This document shows, one piece after another, positions 24,759 through 35,500 of a stretch of 64,000 nucleotides of DNA. The position numbers and the translations under genes are program-made. The stretch spans positions 248,001-312,000 of the forward strand of contig NZ_JAHFZZ010000003.1 of NCBI RefSeq assembly GCF_018603905.1. The letters run 5' to 3'. The notes beneath the pieces were generated by a model that made no database searches, had not been told where the DNA came from, and was given only the letters and a program-made list of their open reading frames with translations. The DNA is from Nonomuraea sp. NEAU-A123. GTDB lineage: Bacteria; Actinomycetota; Actinomycetes; Streptosporangiales; Streptosporangiaceae. Within the stretch, counting starts at the first letter, position 1. Every line of letters begins with the position of its first letter.

Positions 24759-26707
24759 GGAGTGAGGGACAGGACTTCCGGCTGCTGGTGGGGCCGGAGC
24801 CGTTCGACCCCGCGCAGGTCGAGCCCGCCGTCGCGGCGGCCGGACCGCAGGCGACGGTCGTGCAGTTCGCGGCGTTGCTGAGCGGGCCGGACATCGCCCG
24901 TCTCAAGGTGGCGTACGGGCTGCGGCTGGACCGGTTCATTCCGAACCTGGCCTATCTCGAACGGCTGGACGCCGCGACCGCTGGCCGCGTACGCGCGGAC
25001 TTCCTGGTCAGGGCGGTCACGCCGTTCCCGCAGGCGTCGAAACTCGCCCCGGACATCCCGGCCACCGGGCCGCTCGACCTGACAGCGGTGCTGTTCGACG
25101 ACTCCGACGCCACCGCCGTCACCGCGGCGCTGACGACGCTCGGCGCACGCGACGTCGCGACGAGCGACGCCCGGGCGTTCGGCGGCCGGTTGCGCCTGCG
25201 CCTCACCCTCGACGTCGCGACCAAGCTCGCCCAGGTCGCGGCGGTCGAGGACATCACGTGGATCGAACCGGTGCCCACGATCGTGGACGCGGACGTGCCC
25301 TCCGCCCAGACGACCCAGTCCGGCGACCCGGCACGGGGCACGATCTGGGCCCACGAGCTGCATGGCGAGAACCAGGTGATCCAGATCATCGAGCGGGGCA
25401 CGCTCGACCTCAACCACTGCTTCTTCGCCGACACCGCCCCCAACAAGCCCGGCCCGGGCCACCGCAAGGTGCGTGAGCTGTTCAATCCGACGAGCGCCGC
25501 ACCCCGCGACCACTTCATGAAGGTCGCGGGCATCGCCGCCGGGGACGAGCTGGGCAACTCCGGGCAGCACCAGGACCGCGGCGGCGCCTGGGCCGCGAAG
25601 ATCGCCGGCAACGACGCCAACCTGTTCCTCGCGCCGCCGGACCGGAATCGGGGTACGCGAACCCTCCACGACCTGCTGGAGGACGGGAGGGGCGTCGGCG
25701 CGACCATCCACAACATGAGCTGGAACACCAACCTCCGCTACGACATCGCCGCCCGGGACGTGGACGCGTTCTGCATCGCCCGCGAGGAACAGGTGGTGGT
25801 CGCCGCCGGTGAGAACACGGGCGTCAATCCGAAGAATGCCTCCCCCAGCGTCGCGTTCAACACGATCTGCGTCGCGGCGGCCAAGGCTCATCCCGACCAC
25901 ATGTCGCGAGGCAGCGGGGTGGACGGGCCGTCGATCGACGGCCGCCGCAAGCCGGACCTGTTGGCCGTCGGCTGCGGCATCAGGACCTCCGTCCTGCCTC
26001 CCACGCCGTCCACGGGCCTGTACTGCGACACCGCCCTCCAGACCCGGTGCAGCACCAGCTTCGCGGCGCCCAACGTGTCGGCCGCAGCCGCCCTCGTACG
26101 CCAGTACTTCACGCAGGGCTTCTACCCCCTGGGCCGACCGGTGGACGGGAACCGCGTCCTCAGCCCGTCAGGGGCGCTGATCAAGGCGGTGCTGCTGAAC
26201 GCGACCGTCGACATGACGGGCCATCCCGGCTATCCGACCGACACCGAGGGCTGGGGGCTCATCCAGCTCGACCGCACGCTCGTCTTCGACGGCCCCGGCA
26301 CCCGCTCGCTGATCACGATCGACATCCCGAGCCGGGCCGGGCTGCGCCTGGCCGAGACCCGCTCGTACCGCTTCGGCGTCAGAGACCCGAACGAGCCGTT
26401 GAAGATCACCTTCGTGTGGGCGAACCGGCCGCCGTCCGAGCACGTGGTGCTTCCCACCGTGCAGGCGATCAGGTTCGAGGTCGAGGATCCCGCCGGGAAC
26501 CTCTACGCGGGCAACGACTTCGACGTGCCCAGCGGTTTCTCCCGGCAACGGAAGACCAGCCCGCCCGTTCCGCCGGACATCACGAACAACGTCCAGATGG
26601 TCGTCCTGCCGAGCCCCGTCGTCGGTCCATGGACGATCCGGCTCCGCCCTTATTTGAACCTGGAAACCCAGGGCTACGCGCTGGTCATATCCGGCGGCGT
26701 GACCTAG
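24755..26707 (+). CDS. subtilisin-like (S8) protein, paralogue 3, catalytic Asp replaced
   Basis: A 650-aa paralogue, closest to paralogue 2. It shares the Glu substitution (E213 in QIIERGTLD), with H253 (RDHFMKVAGIAAG), N354 (AAGEN) and S435 (STSFAAPN, slightly off the canonical GTSMATP). The prodomain-like N-terminus and C-terminal sandwich are conserved. ATG 24755 overlaps the previous stop by 4 bp, although the frame stays open far upstream as a shadow of paralogue 2. Three copies in a row imply subunits with different roles in one assembly. Confidence 0.8.
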   Translation: MRSEGQDFRLLVGPEPFDPAQVEPAVAAAGPQATVVQFAALLSGPDIARLKVAYGLRLDRFIPNLAYLERLDAATAGRVRADFLVRAVTPFPQASKLAPDIPATGPLDLTAVLFDDSDATAVTAALTTLGARDVATSDARAFGGRLRLRLTLDVATKLAQVAAVEDITWIEPVPTIVDADVPSAQTTQSGDPARGTIWAHELHGENQVIQIIERGTLDLNHCFFADTAPNKPGPGHRKVRELFNPTSAAPRDHFMKVAGIAAGDELGNSGQHQDRGGAWAAKIAGNDANLFLAPPDRNRGTRTLHDLLEDGRGVGATIHNMSWNTNLRYDIAARDVDAFCIAREEQVVVAAGENTGVNPKNASPSVAFNTICVAAAKAHPDHMSRGSGVDGPSIDGRRKPDLLAVGCGIRTSVLPPTPSTGLYCDTALQTRCSTSFAAPNVSAAAALVRQYFTQGFYPLGRPVDGNRVLSPSGALIKAVLLNATVDMTGHPGYPTDTEGWGLIQLDRTLVFDGPGTRSLITIDIPSRAGLRLAETRSYRFGVRDPNEPLKITFVWANRPPSEHVVLPTVQAIRFEVEDPAGNLYAGNDFDVPSGFSRQRKTSPPVPPDITNNVQMVVLPSPVVGPWTIRLRPYLNLETQGYALVISGGVT

Positions 26708-26723
26708 ACCGGAGGTATCCGCG

Positions 26724-29700
26724 ATGGCATTGTCCGTCGAATCTTTGATGCTCGAGGTTGGCAAGGCGTTCGCACCTTTGGAGCAGCGCCTGCGCGGCGA
26801 TGAGATCCCGCTGTTGTTCGCCGAGATCGGCTTGCCGGCGCCCGGCGTCGTGCTGGCCGCGCAACCCGTACGCACCGCGGTGGAGGGCGCCGCCACGGCG
26901 CTGAGCGGATTGCCCCGCTCGCTGTCGGACCTGGCCGCGGCGATCGAGGCCCGGGACGCCGGACGGATCGCGGAGACCGTGTCCGCGGTCGGCTCGCTGA
27001 TCACGACCGTGGCCGACGCGGTCGGCGTGGTGGCCGGCGCGATCCGGGCGGCCGCGGCGGCGGCCGGGCCGAACCGGCCCGAGGTCGAGGCGTTCGCCGG
27101 CGAACTGGCGGAGCGGCTGTTCGGCTTCGCGCTGATCACCTACCTCCAGGACCGGAAACCGATCGTGGCGAACGTCCTGGAGCTGATCGGCGTCCTGGAG
27201 TCGACCCCGATCGCCGCGACCCCCGGGGCGCCCACGCACGTGCGCCGGGTGCTGCGCCTGGACCGGGTGAGCGGTTTCCTGCACGACCCCGTCGGCACGC
27301 TGAGGGAGCTCTACCGCTGGGGCGACCCGGACTTCGACTGGGACCTGCTGCTCCAGCGGCTGTCGATCTTCCTCACCACGGTGTCGAACTTCGCCTTCCC
27401 GCAGCCGGGGCCACCGCCGTTCCTGCGGGTCATCGGGGTGGACATCGGCAGGACCGACGACCAGATCCCCGGCGTGGCGGCCACGCTGCGGCTCGACGCG
27501 AAGGACCACCTCCAGCTCACCGTGCCCGTCAACGACGCCGTGGCGCTGGTCGCGACGTCCGACGCGGCGATGGAGGCCGGGGCGGCGGTCGAGCTGCTGC
27601 CGCCCGCCGACCTGCGGGTCGTCCCGCCGACCGGGGAGGTGCGGGGCTCGGTGCGGTTCGGCGTCCAGGCGCCGCCCGCCAACGGCGGCCCGCCGCTCGT
27701 CATCCTCGGCACGGCCGGCGGGTCCCGGATCGAGGCGCGGTCACTGCGCATCGCGGGCGGGGCGGACCTCGACTGGAACGCCGCGGCGCGCCGCGCCGAG
27801 GGCGCCCTGGTGCTGGAGGCCGCCCTTGAGGGCGGCAAGATCGTGCTGAACCTGGCGGACGCGGACGGCTTTCTCGGCGCGATCCTGCCGTCCGGCTCCA
27901 TCGAGCTCGACGCCGACGTGGGACTGTCCTGGTCGAGCGCGACCGGGCTGCGCTTCCGCGGTACGGGAGGGGTCGAGGCCGACATCCCTGTCGACCTGCA
28001 CGCCGGCCCGGTGGACATCCGCTCGCTGCACCTCGGCCTGCGCCTGACCGACGACGGGGTGGCGTTTGAGGTGTCCGGCACGGTCGGTGCCCGGCTCGGC
28101 CCGATCGCGGCCGTGGCCGACCGGACCGGGGCCATCCTTCACCTGTCGCGGCAGAACGGCGTCCTTGGGCTCAGCGCCGACTTCAAGCCGCCCACGGGGG
28201 TCGGGCTGACCGTCAGCGCGCCCGGCGCGTCCGGCGGCGGGTTCCTCTCCTTCGACGCCGAACGCGGCGAGTACGCCGGCGCGCTGGAACTGGAGATCGT
28301 GGACTTCCTCGCGGTCAAGGGCATCGGGCTCATCACCACCCGCCAGCCGGACGGCTCACCGGGCTTCTCGCTGCTCATCGTGCTCACCGCGGAATTCCCC
28401 TCAGGCATCCAGCTCGGCGCCGGCTTCACGCTGCTGGCCGTCGGCGGGCTGCTCGGCCTCAACCGGAGGATGAACCTCCAGGCGCTCGTCGAAGGCGTGC
28501 AGAGCGGGGCGATCGAGTCGGTCGCGTTCCCGAAGGACGTGGTCGCGAACGCGCCGCGGATCCTGTCCGACCTCGGCCGGTTCTTCCCCGCCGATCCGGG
28601 CACGTTCCTCATCGGCCCCATGGCCAAGATCGGCTGGGGCACGCCGGCCCTCATCACCGCCTCGGTCGGCCTGATCATCGAGGTGCCCGGGAACATCGCG
28701 GTCCTCGGCGTGGTACGGGCCGCGCTGCCCTCCCCCGACGACCCGCTGCTGCTCCTGCAGGCCCAGTTCGTCGGCGCGCTGGAGCCGGACAAGGGACGGC
28801 TGTGGTTCTTCGCCAAGCTCTTCGAGTCGCGCATCGTGGGGATGACCGCCGAGGGCGGTATGGGCCTGCTGGTGCAGTGGAGCGGCGACCGCGAGCTGAT
28901 CGTGACCATCGGCGGCTTCCACCCCGGTTTCCGGCCGCCGCCGCTGCCGTTCCCCACGCCGGGCCGGCTCGCGGTGGACCTGCTCAACCGGGGCAGGCAA
29001 CTGATCCGGGTGACCGGCTACTTCGCGATCACCCCCAACACCGTGCAGTTCGGCGGCAGCGTCGAGGTGCGGCTGGGGTTCAGCTCGTTCGGGGTCGAGG
29101 GTCATCTCGCGCTCGACGGGCTGATCAACCGCGACCCGTTCCGGTACAAGGCGCACAGCTCGGGGCATGTGTCGCTCAAGGCGTTCGGCGTCGGCGTGTT
29201 CAGCATCAGCCTGGACTTCACGCTGGAGGGCCCGGCGCCGTGGCGGGTGCACGGGCGCGGCTCGATCGGGTTCCTGTTCTTCTCCATCTCCGCCGACTTC
29301 GACTTCTCCTTCGGCGAGGAACTGGCGCTGTTCCTGCCGCCGATCCCCGTGCTCCCGCTGCTGGCGGCGGAGTTCGCCAAGAACGAGAGCTGGGAGACCC
29401 GGCTGCCCGACGGCGGTGTCCGTACGCTGGTCTCCCTGCGTCGTCTGCCCGCGAGCGACGACCTGGTGCTGCATCCGCTCGGCACGCTCGTCGTCCGGCA
29501 GCGGGCGCTGCCGCTGGACGTCCGGGTGGACCGGGTAGGCGGGCAGCGGGCCAGCGACGGGCGGCGGTTCAGCGTCACCACGCCGGACGGCGGCGGGTTC
29601 ACCCAGAAGTCGGTCACCGGCGAGAAGTTCGCGATGGCCCAGTTCCAGGACATGTCCGACGCGGCCAAGCTGTCGCGCCCCTCGTTCGAGACGCAGGACG

Positions 29701-31331
29701 CCGGCCTGGAGCTCACCTCCGACAAGGGCGCGCTGGCGACCGCCCGGGTGGTGCGCCGCGCGGTCCGGTTCGAGCTGCACCTCATCGACAGCGCCGGGGG
29801 ACAGCCGGCCGGGGTCGCCACTCTGGCGGCCGCGACCGCCACGCCCGTACAGCGCTTCCACAGCGTCAGCGGGCCGGTGTTCGACGAGCTGCTGCGCGGT
29901 TCGAGCACCAGCCGGTCGGCGTTGTCGGCCCGGCAGGCCCGGCAGCGGCAGCCGTTCCTGGCCGAGGACACCGTGCGGGTCGACGAGCAGCGGTTCGTGG
30001 TCGCGTACGTGAAGAGCAACCGCCAGGCGTTCCCGCCGAGCCGGCCGGACCGGACCACGCGCCGGGTGCCCACGACGTTCCGCAGCCGGGCGACGGCCGA
30101 GGACGCGCTGGCCGGCTTCGTGACGGCCGACCCCTCCCTGACCGGGCAGCTCCACGTGATCCCCGCGGCCGAGGCGGCCGTCACACCGGGCGTGCCCGGC
30201 ACGTGGTCGCCCGCCGGCGTGCTGCTCACGCCGGTGTCCGAGGTGGACCTGGTGCCGTTGCAGAACGGCCGCGTCCTGATCGCGGGCGGCACCACCGCGG
30301 ACGGCGCGCCCGTCGCGGCCGTCCAGCTTTTCGACCCCGCCGGCGATTCATGGTCCGCCGGGCCCGCGCTCGGCGCCGCGCGCCGGCGGCACGCCACCAC
30401 CCGCTTGTCCGACGGCCGCGTGCTCGTCACGGGCGGGCAGGGCGGCGGGCAGGGCGGCGGGCAGGGCGGCGGGCAGGGCGACCAGCGCCTGCCGCTCGCC
30501 TCCGCCGAGGTCTTCGACCCGGCCGCCGGCCGGTGGACCCCGGCGCCCGGCATGGCCGGCGCCCGCCACGGCCACTCGGCCACTCTGCTGGGCGACAGCC
30601 GCGTGCTGGTGGCGGGCGGCAGCGGCGCGCGAGACGGCACGGGCGGCGACACGGGCGGCACGGAGGATGGCGCGCTCGCCTCCGCCGAACTGTACGACCC
30701 GGAGACCGCCACGTGGACCACCACCGGCGCGCTGACCAGCGCCCGCACCGGCCATCAGGCGGTCCTGCTGCACGACGGCCGGGTACTGGTCACCGGCGGC
30801 CTGCTTCCCACCGGAGCGGGCCGCGCGGAGCCGCTGGCCTACTGCGAGATGTTCGACCCGGCCAGCGGTGAGTGGAGCACCACCGGCAGCCTCGGCACAG
30901 CGCGGGCCGGCCACCAGGCCGTCCTGCTGCCCGACCACCGGGTGCTGGTGACCGGCGGCGACCCGGTCGTGGCCGCCGACGGCACGCTGGACCCGCACAG
31001 CCTCGCGACCGCCGAGCTGTACGACCCGGCCACCGGAGTCTGGAGCCCGGCGCCGCCGATGCCGGGCGGCGGCCGCTCCGGCCACCGCGCGCTCGTGCTG
31101 CGCTCCGGCGAGGTGCTGGTGACCGGCGGCGCCGGCGCGCCCGAACGGACCACCGGCTTCCGGTCGGTCATCTCCTACGACCCGCGGGCCGGAACGTGGC
31201 GCACGCTGGGCGGCCTGCTGCGCGGCCGTGCCGCCCACGCCGTCGCCGAACTGCCCGACGACCGGGTGCTGGCCGCCGCGGGCGTCTCCGGCACCGACCC
31301 CACCGGCACCGGCGAGGTGCTGATCCCATGA
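26724..31331 (+). CDS. DUF6603-like giant protein fused to C-terminal kelch repeats
   Basis: A 1535-aa protein behind GGAGGT. Residues 1-190 are helical and Ala-rich (LSDLAAAIEA...ITTVADAVGVV). Residues about 230-860 are beta-rich and end in DFTLEGPAPWRVHGRGSIG and FFSISADFDFSFGE, which match my memory of the DUF6603 family (unknown function, found in bacteria and fungi). A linker of about 250 residues follows, then about six kelch repeats (1150-1535, units such as NGRVLIAGG...AVQLFDPAGDSW) that should fold as a beta-propeller. A glycine/glutamine stretch lies in the first repeats. No signal peptide or membrane span. Likely a scaffold or binding component of the operon product; function unknown. 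Confidence 0.7.
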   Translation: MALSVESLMLEVGKAFAPLEQRLRGDEIPLLFAEIGLPAPGVVLAAQPVRTAVEGAATALSGLPRSLSDLAAAIEARDAGRIAETVSAVGSLITTVADAVGVVAGAIRAAAAAAGPNRPEVEAFAGELAERLFGFALITYLQDRKPIVANVLELIGVLESTPIAATPGAPTHVRRVLRLDRVSGFLHDPVGTLRELYRWGDPDFDWDLLLQRLSIFLTTVSNFAFPQPGPPPFLRVIGVDIGRTDDQIPGVAATLRLDAKDHLQLTVPVNDAVALVATSDAAMEAGAAVELLPPADLRVVPPTGEVRGSVRFGVQAPPANGGPPLVILGTAGGSRIEARSLRIAGGADLDWNAAARRAEGALVLEAALEGGKIVLNLADADGFLGAILPSGSIELDADVGLSWSSATGLRFRGTGGVEADIPVDLHAGPVDIRSLHLGLRLTDDGVAFEVSGTVGARLGPIAAVADRTGAILHLSRQNGVLGLSADFKPPTGVGLTVSAPGASGGGFLSFDAERGEYAGALELEIVDFLAVKGIGLITTRQPDGSPGFSLLIVLTAEFPSGIQLGAGFTLLAVGGLLGLNRRMNLQALVEGVQSGAIESVAFPKDVVANAPRILSDLGRFFPADPGTFLIGPMAKIGWGTPALITASVGLIIEVPGNIAVLGVVRAALPSPDDPLLLLQAQFVGALEPDKGRLWFFAKLFESRIVGMTAEGGMGLLVQWSGDRELIVTIGGFHPGFRPPPLPFPTPGRLAVDLLNRGRQLIRVTGYFAITPNTVQFGGSVEVRLGFSSFGVEGHLALDGLINRDPFRYKAHSSGHVSLKAFGVGVFSISLDFTLEGPAPWRVHGRGSIGFLFFSISADFDFSFGEELALFLPPIPVLPLLAAEFAKNESWETRLPDGGVRTLVSLRRLPASDDLVLHPLGTLVVRQRALPLDVRVDRVGGQRASDGRRFSVTTPDGGGFTQKSVTGEKFAMAQFQDMSDAAKLSRPSFETQDAGLELTSDKGALATARVVRRAVRFELHLIDSAGGQPAGVATLAAATATPVQRFHSVSGPVFDELLRGSSTSRSALSARQARQRQPFLAEDTVRVDEQRFVVAYVKSNRQAFPPSRPDRTTRRVPTTFRSRATAEDALAGFVTADPSLTGQLHVIPAAEAAVTPGVPGTWSPAGVLLTPVSEVDLVPLQNGRVLIAGGTTADGAPVAAVQLFDPAGDSWSAGPALGAARRRHATTRLSDGRVLVTGGQGGGQGGGQGGGQGDQRLPLASAEVFDPAAGRWTPAPGMAGARHGHSATLLGDSRVLVAGGSGARDGTGGDTGGTEDGALASAELYDPETATWTTTGALTSARTGHQAVLLHDGRVLVTGGLLPTGAGRAEPLAYCEMFDPASGEWSTTGSLGTARAGHQAVLLPDHRVLVTGGDPVVAADGTLDPHSLATAELYDPATGVWSPAPPMPGGGRSGHRALVLRSGEVLVTGGAGAPERTTGFRSVISYDPRAGTWRTLGGLLRGRAAHAVAELPDDRVLAAAGVSGTDPTGTGEVLIP
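30435..30480 (+). repeat. 12-bp in-frame tandem repeat (3.8 copies)
   Basis: The unit GGGCAGGGCGGC is repeated from 30435 to 30480, inside the kelch region, encoding a GQGG-type Gly/Gln loop. Copy number can change by slippage without breaking the frame. Confidence 0.8.
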
Positions 31332-32515
31332 CGAGCGAAGGAACCGCGACCATGCCCCCATCCAGCGCACTCCCGTCCATCGCGCCACCCGCCGGCACCT
31401 GGAAGAGCGCCGGCGACCTGCCCACCCCGGCCGCCTGGTACGGCCAGCACGACGGGCCTGTCCTGCTCACCGGCGGCGCCGTGCTGGTGGCCGGCGGCGC
31501 CGACGCGGCGTCCGGCTCGCTCGCCGACGCGGCCCTGTTCGACAAGGACCACGACAGGTGGGACCCGGCTGACCCGATGGGCACACCGCGGCGTCTGCAC
31601 TCGCTCACCCGCCTGGCGGACGGGCGCGTGCTCGCCGTCGGCGGCCTGAACGGCACCGCCGAGCTGATGTCCGCCGAGCTGTACAACCCGGCGACGGGAC
31701 ACTGGAGCCCGACCGGCCAGCTCATCACCGGCCGCTGGGGACACAGCGCGACGCTGCTGGACGACGGGAGCGTCCTGGTCGCCGGCGGCAGCGCGGCGCG
31801 CCCCTCGGGCGGCACGATCGCGTTGCGCTCGGCCGAGCTGTTCGACCCCGGCAAGGAGAAGTGGCGCTCCGCCGGCGTCATGAGCGACGCGCGTACCGGC
31901 CACACGGCGGTGCTGCTCGACGACGGGATCGTCCTGGTCGTCGGCGGTATCGCACCGGTCGGCTCCCCCGACGACCCGGCACTCGCGTTCTGCGAGCTGT
32001 ACGACAAGGCGCACGACAAGTGGACGCCGACCGGCAGCCTGATCACGGGACGCCGGCACCACCGCGCGACCCGGCTGTCGGACACCAAGGTGCTCATCAC
32101 CGGCGGGACCGCGCCCGGCTCGCCCGGCACCGCGCCCTACGACCCGTTCAGCCAGCGCACGGCCGAGGTGTTCGACCTGGACACCGGCAAGTGGACGGCG
32201 AAGACCGCGATGCCCTCCGGCCGCGCGCTGCACCGCGCCGTCCTTCTGCCGGGCGGCCAGGTCCTGGTGGCCGGCGGCGCGGCGAGCGACCGGGACGAGT
32301 CCGGATTCCGCAGCGTGCTGGCCTACGACGTCGCGGGTGACGCGTGGGCGTCCGTGCCGGGCCTGGCGACGGGCCGCTGGTCGTTCGCGGCCATCGTGCT
32401 GTCCGACGGCCGGGTGCTGGTCGCCGGCGGTGTCGCCCGCTCCGGGCTGGCCGCGGCGGACCCGGCCGCCACCGAGCTGACCCCCACCTCCGAGGTGTTC
32501 GGGGAGAGCTCGTGA
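31328..32515 (+). CDS. kelch-repeat beta-propeller protein
   Basis: A 395-aa protein made almost entirely of six or seven kelch repeats, each with the pattern DGRVLxVGG ... AELYNPATGHW (for instance GSVLVAGG and AELFDPGKEKW). It is closely related to the C-terminus of the preceding protein, so the propeller was probably duplicated. There is no signal peptide, unlike secreted kelch enzymes such as galactose oxidase, and I see no copper-ligand pattern. ATG 31328 overlaps the previous stop by 4 bp and its own stop overlaps the next GTG by 4 bp. Probably a protein-interaction platform. Confidence 0.85.
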   Translation: MTSEGTATMPPSSALPSIAPPAGTWKSAGDLPTPAAWYGQHDGPVLLTGGAVLVAGGADAASGSLADAALFDKDHDRWDPADPMGTPRRLHSLTRLADGRVLAVGGLNGTAELMSAELYNPATGHWSPTGQLITGRWGHSATLLDDGSVLVAGGSAARPSGGTIALRSAELFDPGKEKWRSAGVMSDARTGHTAVLLDDGIVLVVGGIAPVGSPDDPALAFCELYDKAHDKWTPTGSLITGRRHHRATRLSDTKVLITGGTAPGSPGTAPYDPFSQRTAEVFDLDTGKWTAKTAMPSGRALHRAVLLPGGQVLVAGGAASDRDESGFRSVLAYDVAGDAWASVPGLATGRWSFAAIVLSDGRVLVAGGVARSGLAAADPAATELTPTSEVFGESS

Positions 32516-35500
32516 CCGACAACGCGTACACCTTCCTGCCGTGGCTGCGGGCCGGGATCAACACCCGGATCACCACGGACCCGGGCGCGGCGGCGCGAGC
32601 CACCGTGCACATCCCGCTCAACCTCTCCGGTGAGGCGCTCGACGGCGGCACGATCACCCACGACGCCGGGCGCCCCGTACAGATGTACGGACCGGGCGAC
32701 GTGGTCGGCGTGGACCCGCGGGCGATCTCGCGGGCCGAGCCGCGGCCGGGCACCGCCAACGTGGAGCCGAACTTCCTCGCGCACATCGAGTTCGTGGACG
32801 AGGACTTCCCCTGGCGCTACAGCCCCGCCCCGTCCGGTCCGGCGACCGCGCGTCTCACCCCGTGGGTCGCCCTGGTGGTGCTGGCCGCCGACACCGAGTT
32901 CACCGATGCCGCCGGCACGGACCCGCTGCCGGCCATCGACATCACCGACCCTGTCCGTACCATGCCACCCGCCGACCAGCTCGGCGCCTGGGCGCACGTG
33001 CACGTGAACGGCTCGCTCGCCGACCCGGTGGCCACCGACAGCACGGCCGGCGCGCTGACCGCACTGGACGCCGTGCTGACCACCGACCCGGACAGCGCCT
33101 GCTCGCGGCTGATCTGCCCGCGGCACCTGCGGCCGGAGACCGCGTACGAGGCGTTCCTGGTGCCGGCCTTCGAGACCGGGCGGCTGGCCGGTCTCGGCTT
33201 CGACCCGGCGGGCGCGCCGAGCGGGCTGTACTCGAGCTGGGGCCCGCCGTACGCGAACCGCCCGGTCGGCAACCGCATGCCGTACTACCACCGCTGGGCC
33301 TTCCGCACCGGTACGGCCGGCGACTTCGAGTTCCTGGTGCGCCAGCTCCAGCCGCAGCACGCGGACGCCCGGGTGGGCCGCCGGGAGATCGACGTGCACG
33401 ACTCGCCCGGCTTCGACCTGGACGGCATCCCCGACCAGGGCGGCGTGCTGCCGCTGGGCGGCGCCTTACGGGTGCCGGAGACCGTCGACCCGGCGGACAA
33501 CTGGGACCATTTCGCCGACCCGCCGTCGCCGACCCCGCTCTACCCGCACCCGTTCGAGCAGGCGCTGGCCCGGGTCATCAACCTGGCCGACGACTTCCAG
33601 CAGGAGACGCCGCCGAAGGCCGGCGCCGGGCCGGACCCGATCGTCACGCCGCCGCTGTACGGCCGGTGGCACGCGCTCACCTCGCGCCTGCTGCGCGACC
33701 GGAACGACACCCCGGTGTCCACGGAGGAGAGCCACAACTGGGTGCACCGGCTGAACCTGGATCCGCGCTTCCGCGTCGCGGCCAACCTCGGCGCGCAGGT
33801 GGTGAAGGACCACGACGAGGAGCTGATGGCGGCCGCGTGGGCGCAGGTCGGGGACGTGCTGGTGGCCAACGGCCGGATCCGCGCCGCCCAGTTGGCCCGC
33901 GAGGTGGGCCACGTGCTCCAGACCCGGCACCTCGAACTGCCGGCCGGCACGGCGCGGACCGCGGCGGCGGCCGCGCCCTCGGGACGCGCGCTCACCCTCA
34001 CCGCCCCGGCCCACTCCCGGGTCACCACCACGCTCACGGCGACGAACTCGCTGGTGGCGGGGCAGGACAGCGAGGTCGCCGTCGGGTTCCACGTGGCCGG
34101 CAGCCGGGTCGCGGCCGCGCCTGTGTCGCCCGCCATGCGGCGGATCATCCGCCCCGGCTCGCGGCTGATGCGCTCGCTGGACTTCGCGGAGGGCCGGCGG
34201 GGAGACGCCCTGCTGTTCCGCATGGACGACCCGGTCAACCCGGTCGTCGCCGCCCCCGTCAAGATCACCCCCGGCGCGCTGGTCACCCCCGCCGACGTCA
34301 ACGCCGTGCTCCACCCGGACCGGCCGCCCGGCACCGACCCGGTCGACGTCCTCGCGCACAGCCCCGACTTCGTGCTCCGCGCGCCCGGCGATCCGGTCAC
34401 CCCGCACCCCGGCACCAGTGACAGCGCCGAGGCGACCCGGTTCAAGACCGCGCTGCGCGAGCTGCACCAGGGGATCGACGCCGGCGTGGCGGTCGGCCAG
34501 ACCCCGCGGCCGCCCGCGCTCGACCTGACCACCACCACCACGGACACGCTCACCGGCCTGCGCTCCGACACGACCGTGCCGCGCGCGCTGCTGGATGGGG
34601 CGGTCAGCCTGCCGGAGCGCCTGCGACCGTTCGCGGCCGCGTTCACCGAGGCCATGGCGTACCCCGTGTTCGACATCCCGATGTTCCGGTCGCTGATCGA
34701 CATCTCGCTCGACGCGTTCGTACCGAACCTGAACCTGCTGCCGCCGAACTCGCTGACGCTCCTGGACAACAACCACGAGTTCATCGAGTCGTACATGGCG
34801 GGGCTCAACCACGAGATGGCCCGCGAGATGCTGTGGCGGGAGTTCCCGACCGATCAGCGCGGCACCCCGTTCCGCCAGTTCTGGGACCCGGTCACCGCCC
34901 TGCCGGAGCCGGGCGTGTCGCCCGCCGACCGCCGGGAGCGCGACTACGACATCCCGCCGATGCACCTCTGGCCGACGACCGCCAGGCTCGGGGAGAACGC
35001 CAACCCGCACGACGGGATCGTCCTGGTCGTCCGGGGCGAGCTGCTCAGGAAGTACCCGACGACCGCCATCTACGCGCACCGGGCCGAGTGGCCGCCCGGC
35101 GCGGACGGCCTGCCCGACAAGTCGCAGCCGCGCCGCCTGGTCACGATCACCGGCCAACCGACGACCGACCAGATCCAGTTGCCCCGTTTCGAGGCGACCG
35201 TGGATCCGGACATCTACCTGATCGGGTTCGGCCTCACCGCCGACAAGGCGGTCGGCGGGCCGGACGACCCCGGCTGGTTCTTCGTGCTGAAGGAACGGCC
35301 CGGCGACCCCAGGTTCGGCCTGGACGACAGGGACCCTGGCCGACCGGCCGAGCCCATCGAGGTGTGGAACGACCTGACCTGGAGCGACGTCGACCCCGCC
35401 GGCCGCGGGTTCGTCACGCTCGACCCCGCCGTGACCGTACCGCTGGCCGGACTGGACGGATCGGACGACGCCGGGAAGCTCGACCAGCACGCCGAGGACG

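Noticed and set aside
28401-30155. Long open frames on the minus strand across the giant operon (up to 1658 codons at 35589-40565)
   Set aside because: They mirror real coding sequence in high-GC DNA, have Arg/Pro/Gln-rich nonsense composition and no ribosome-binding sites or family patterns.
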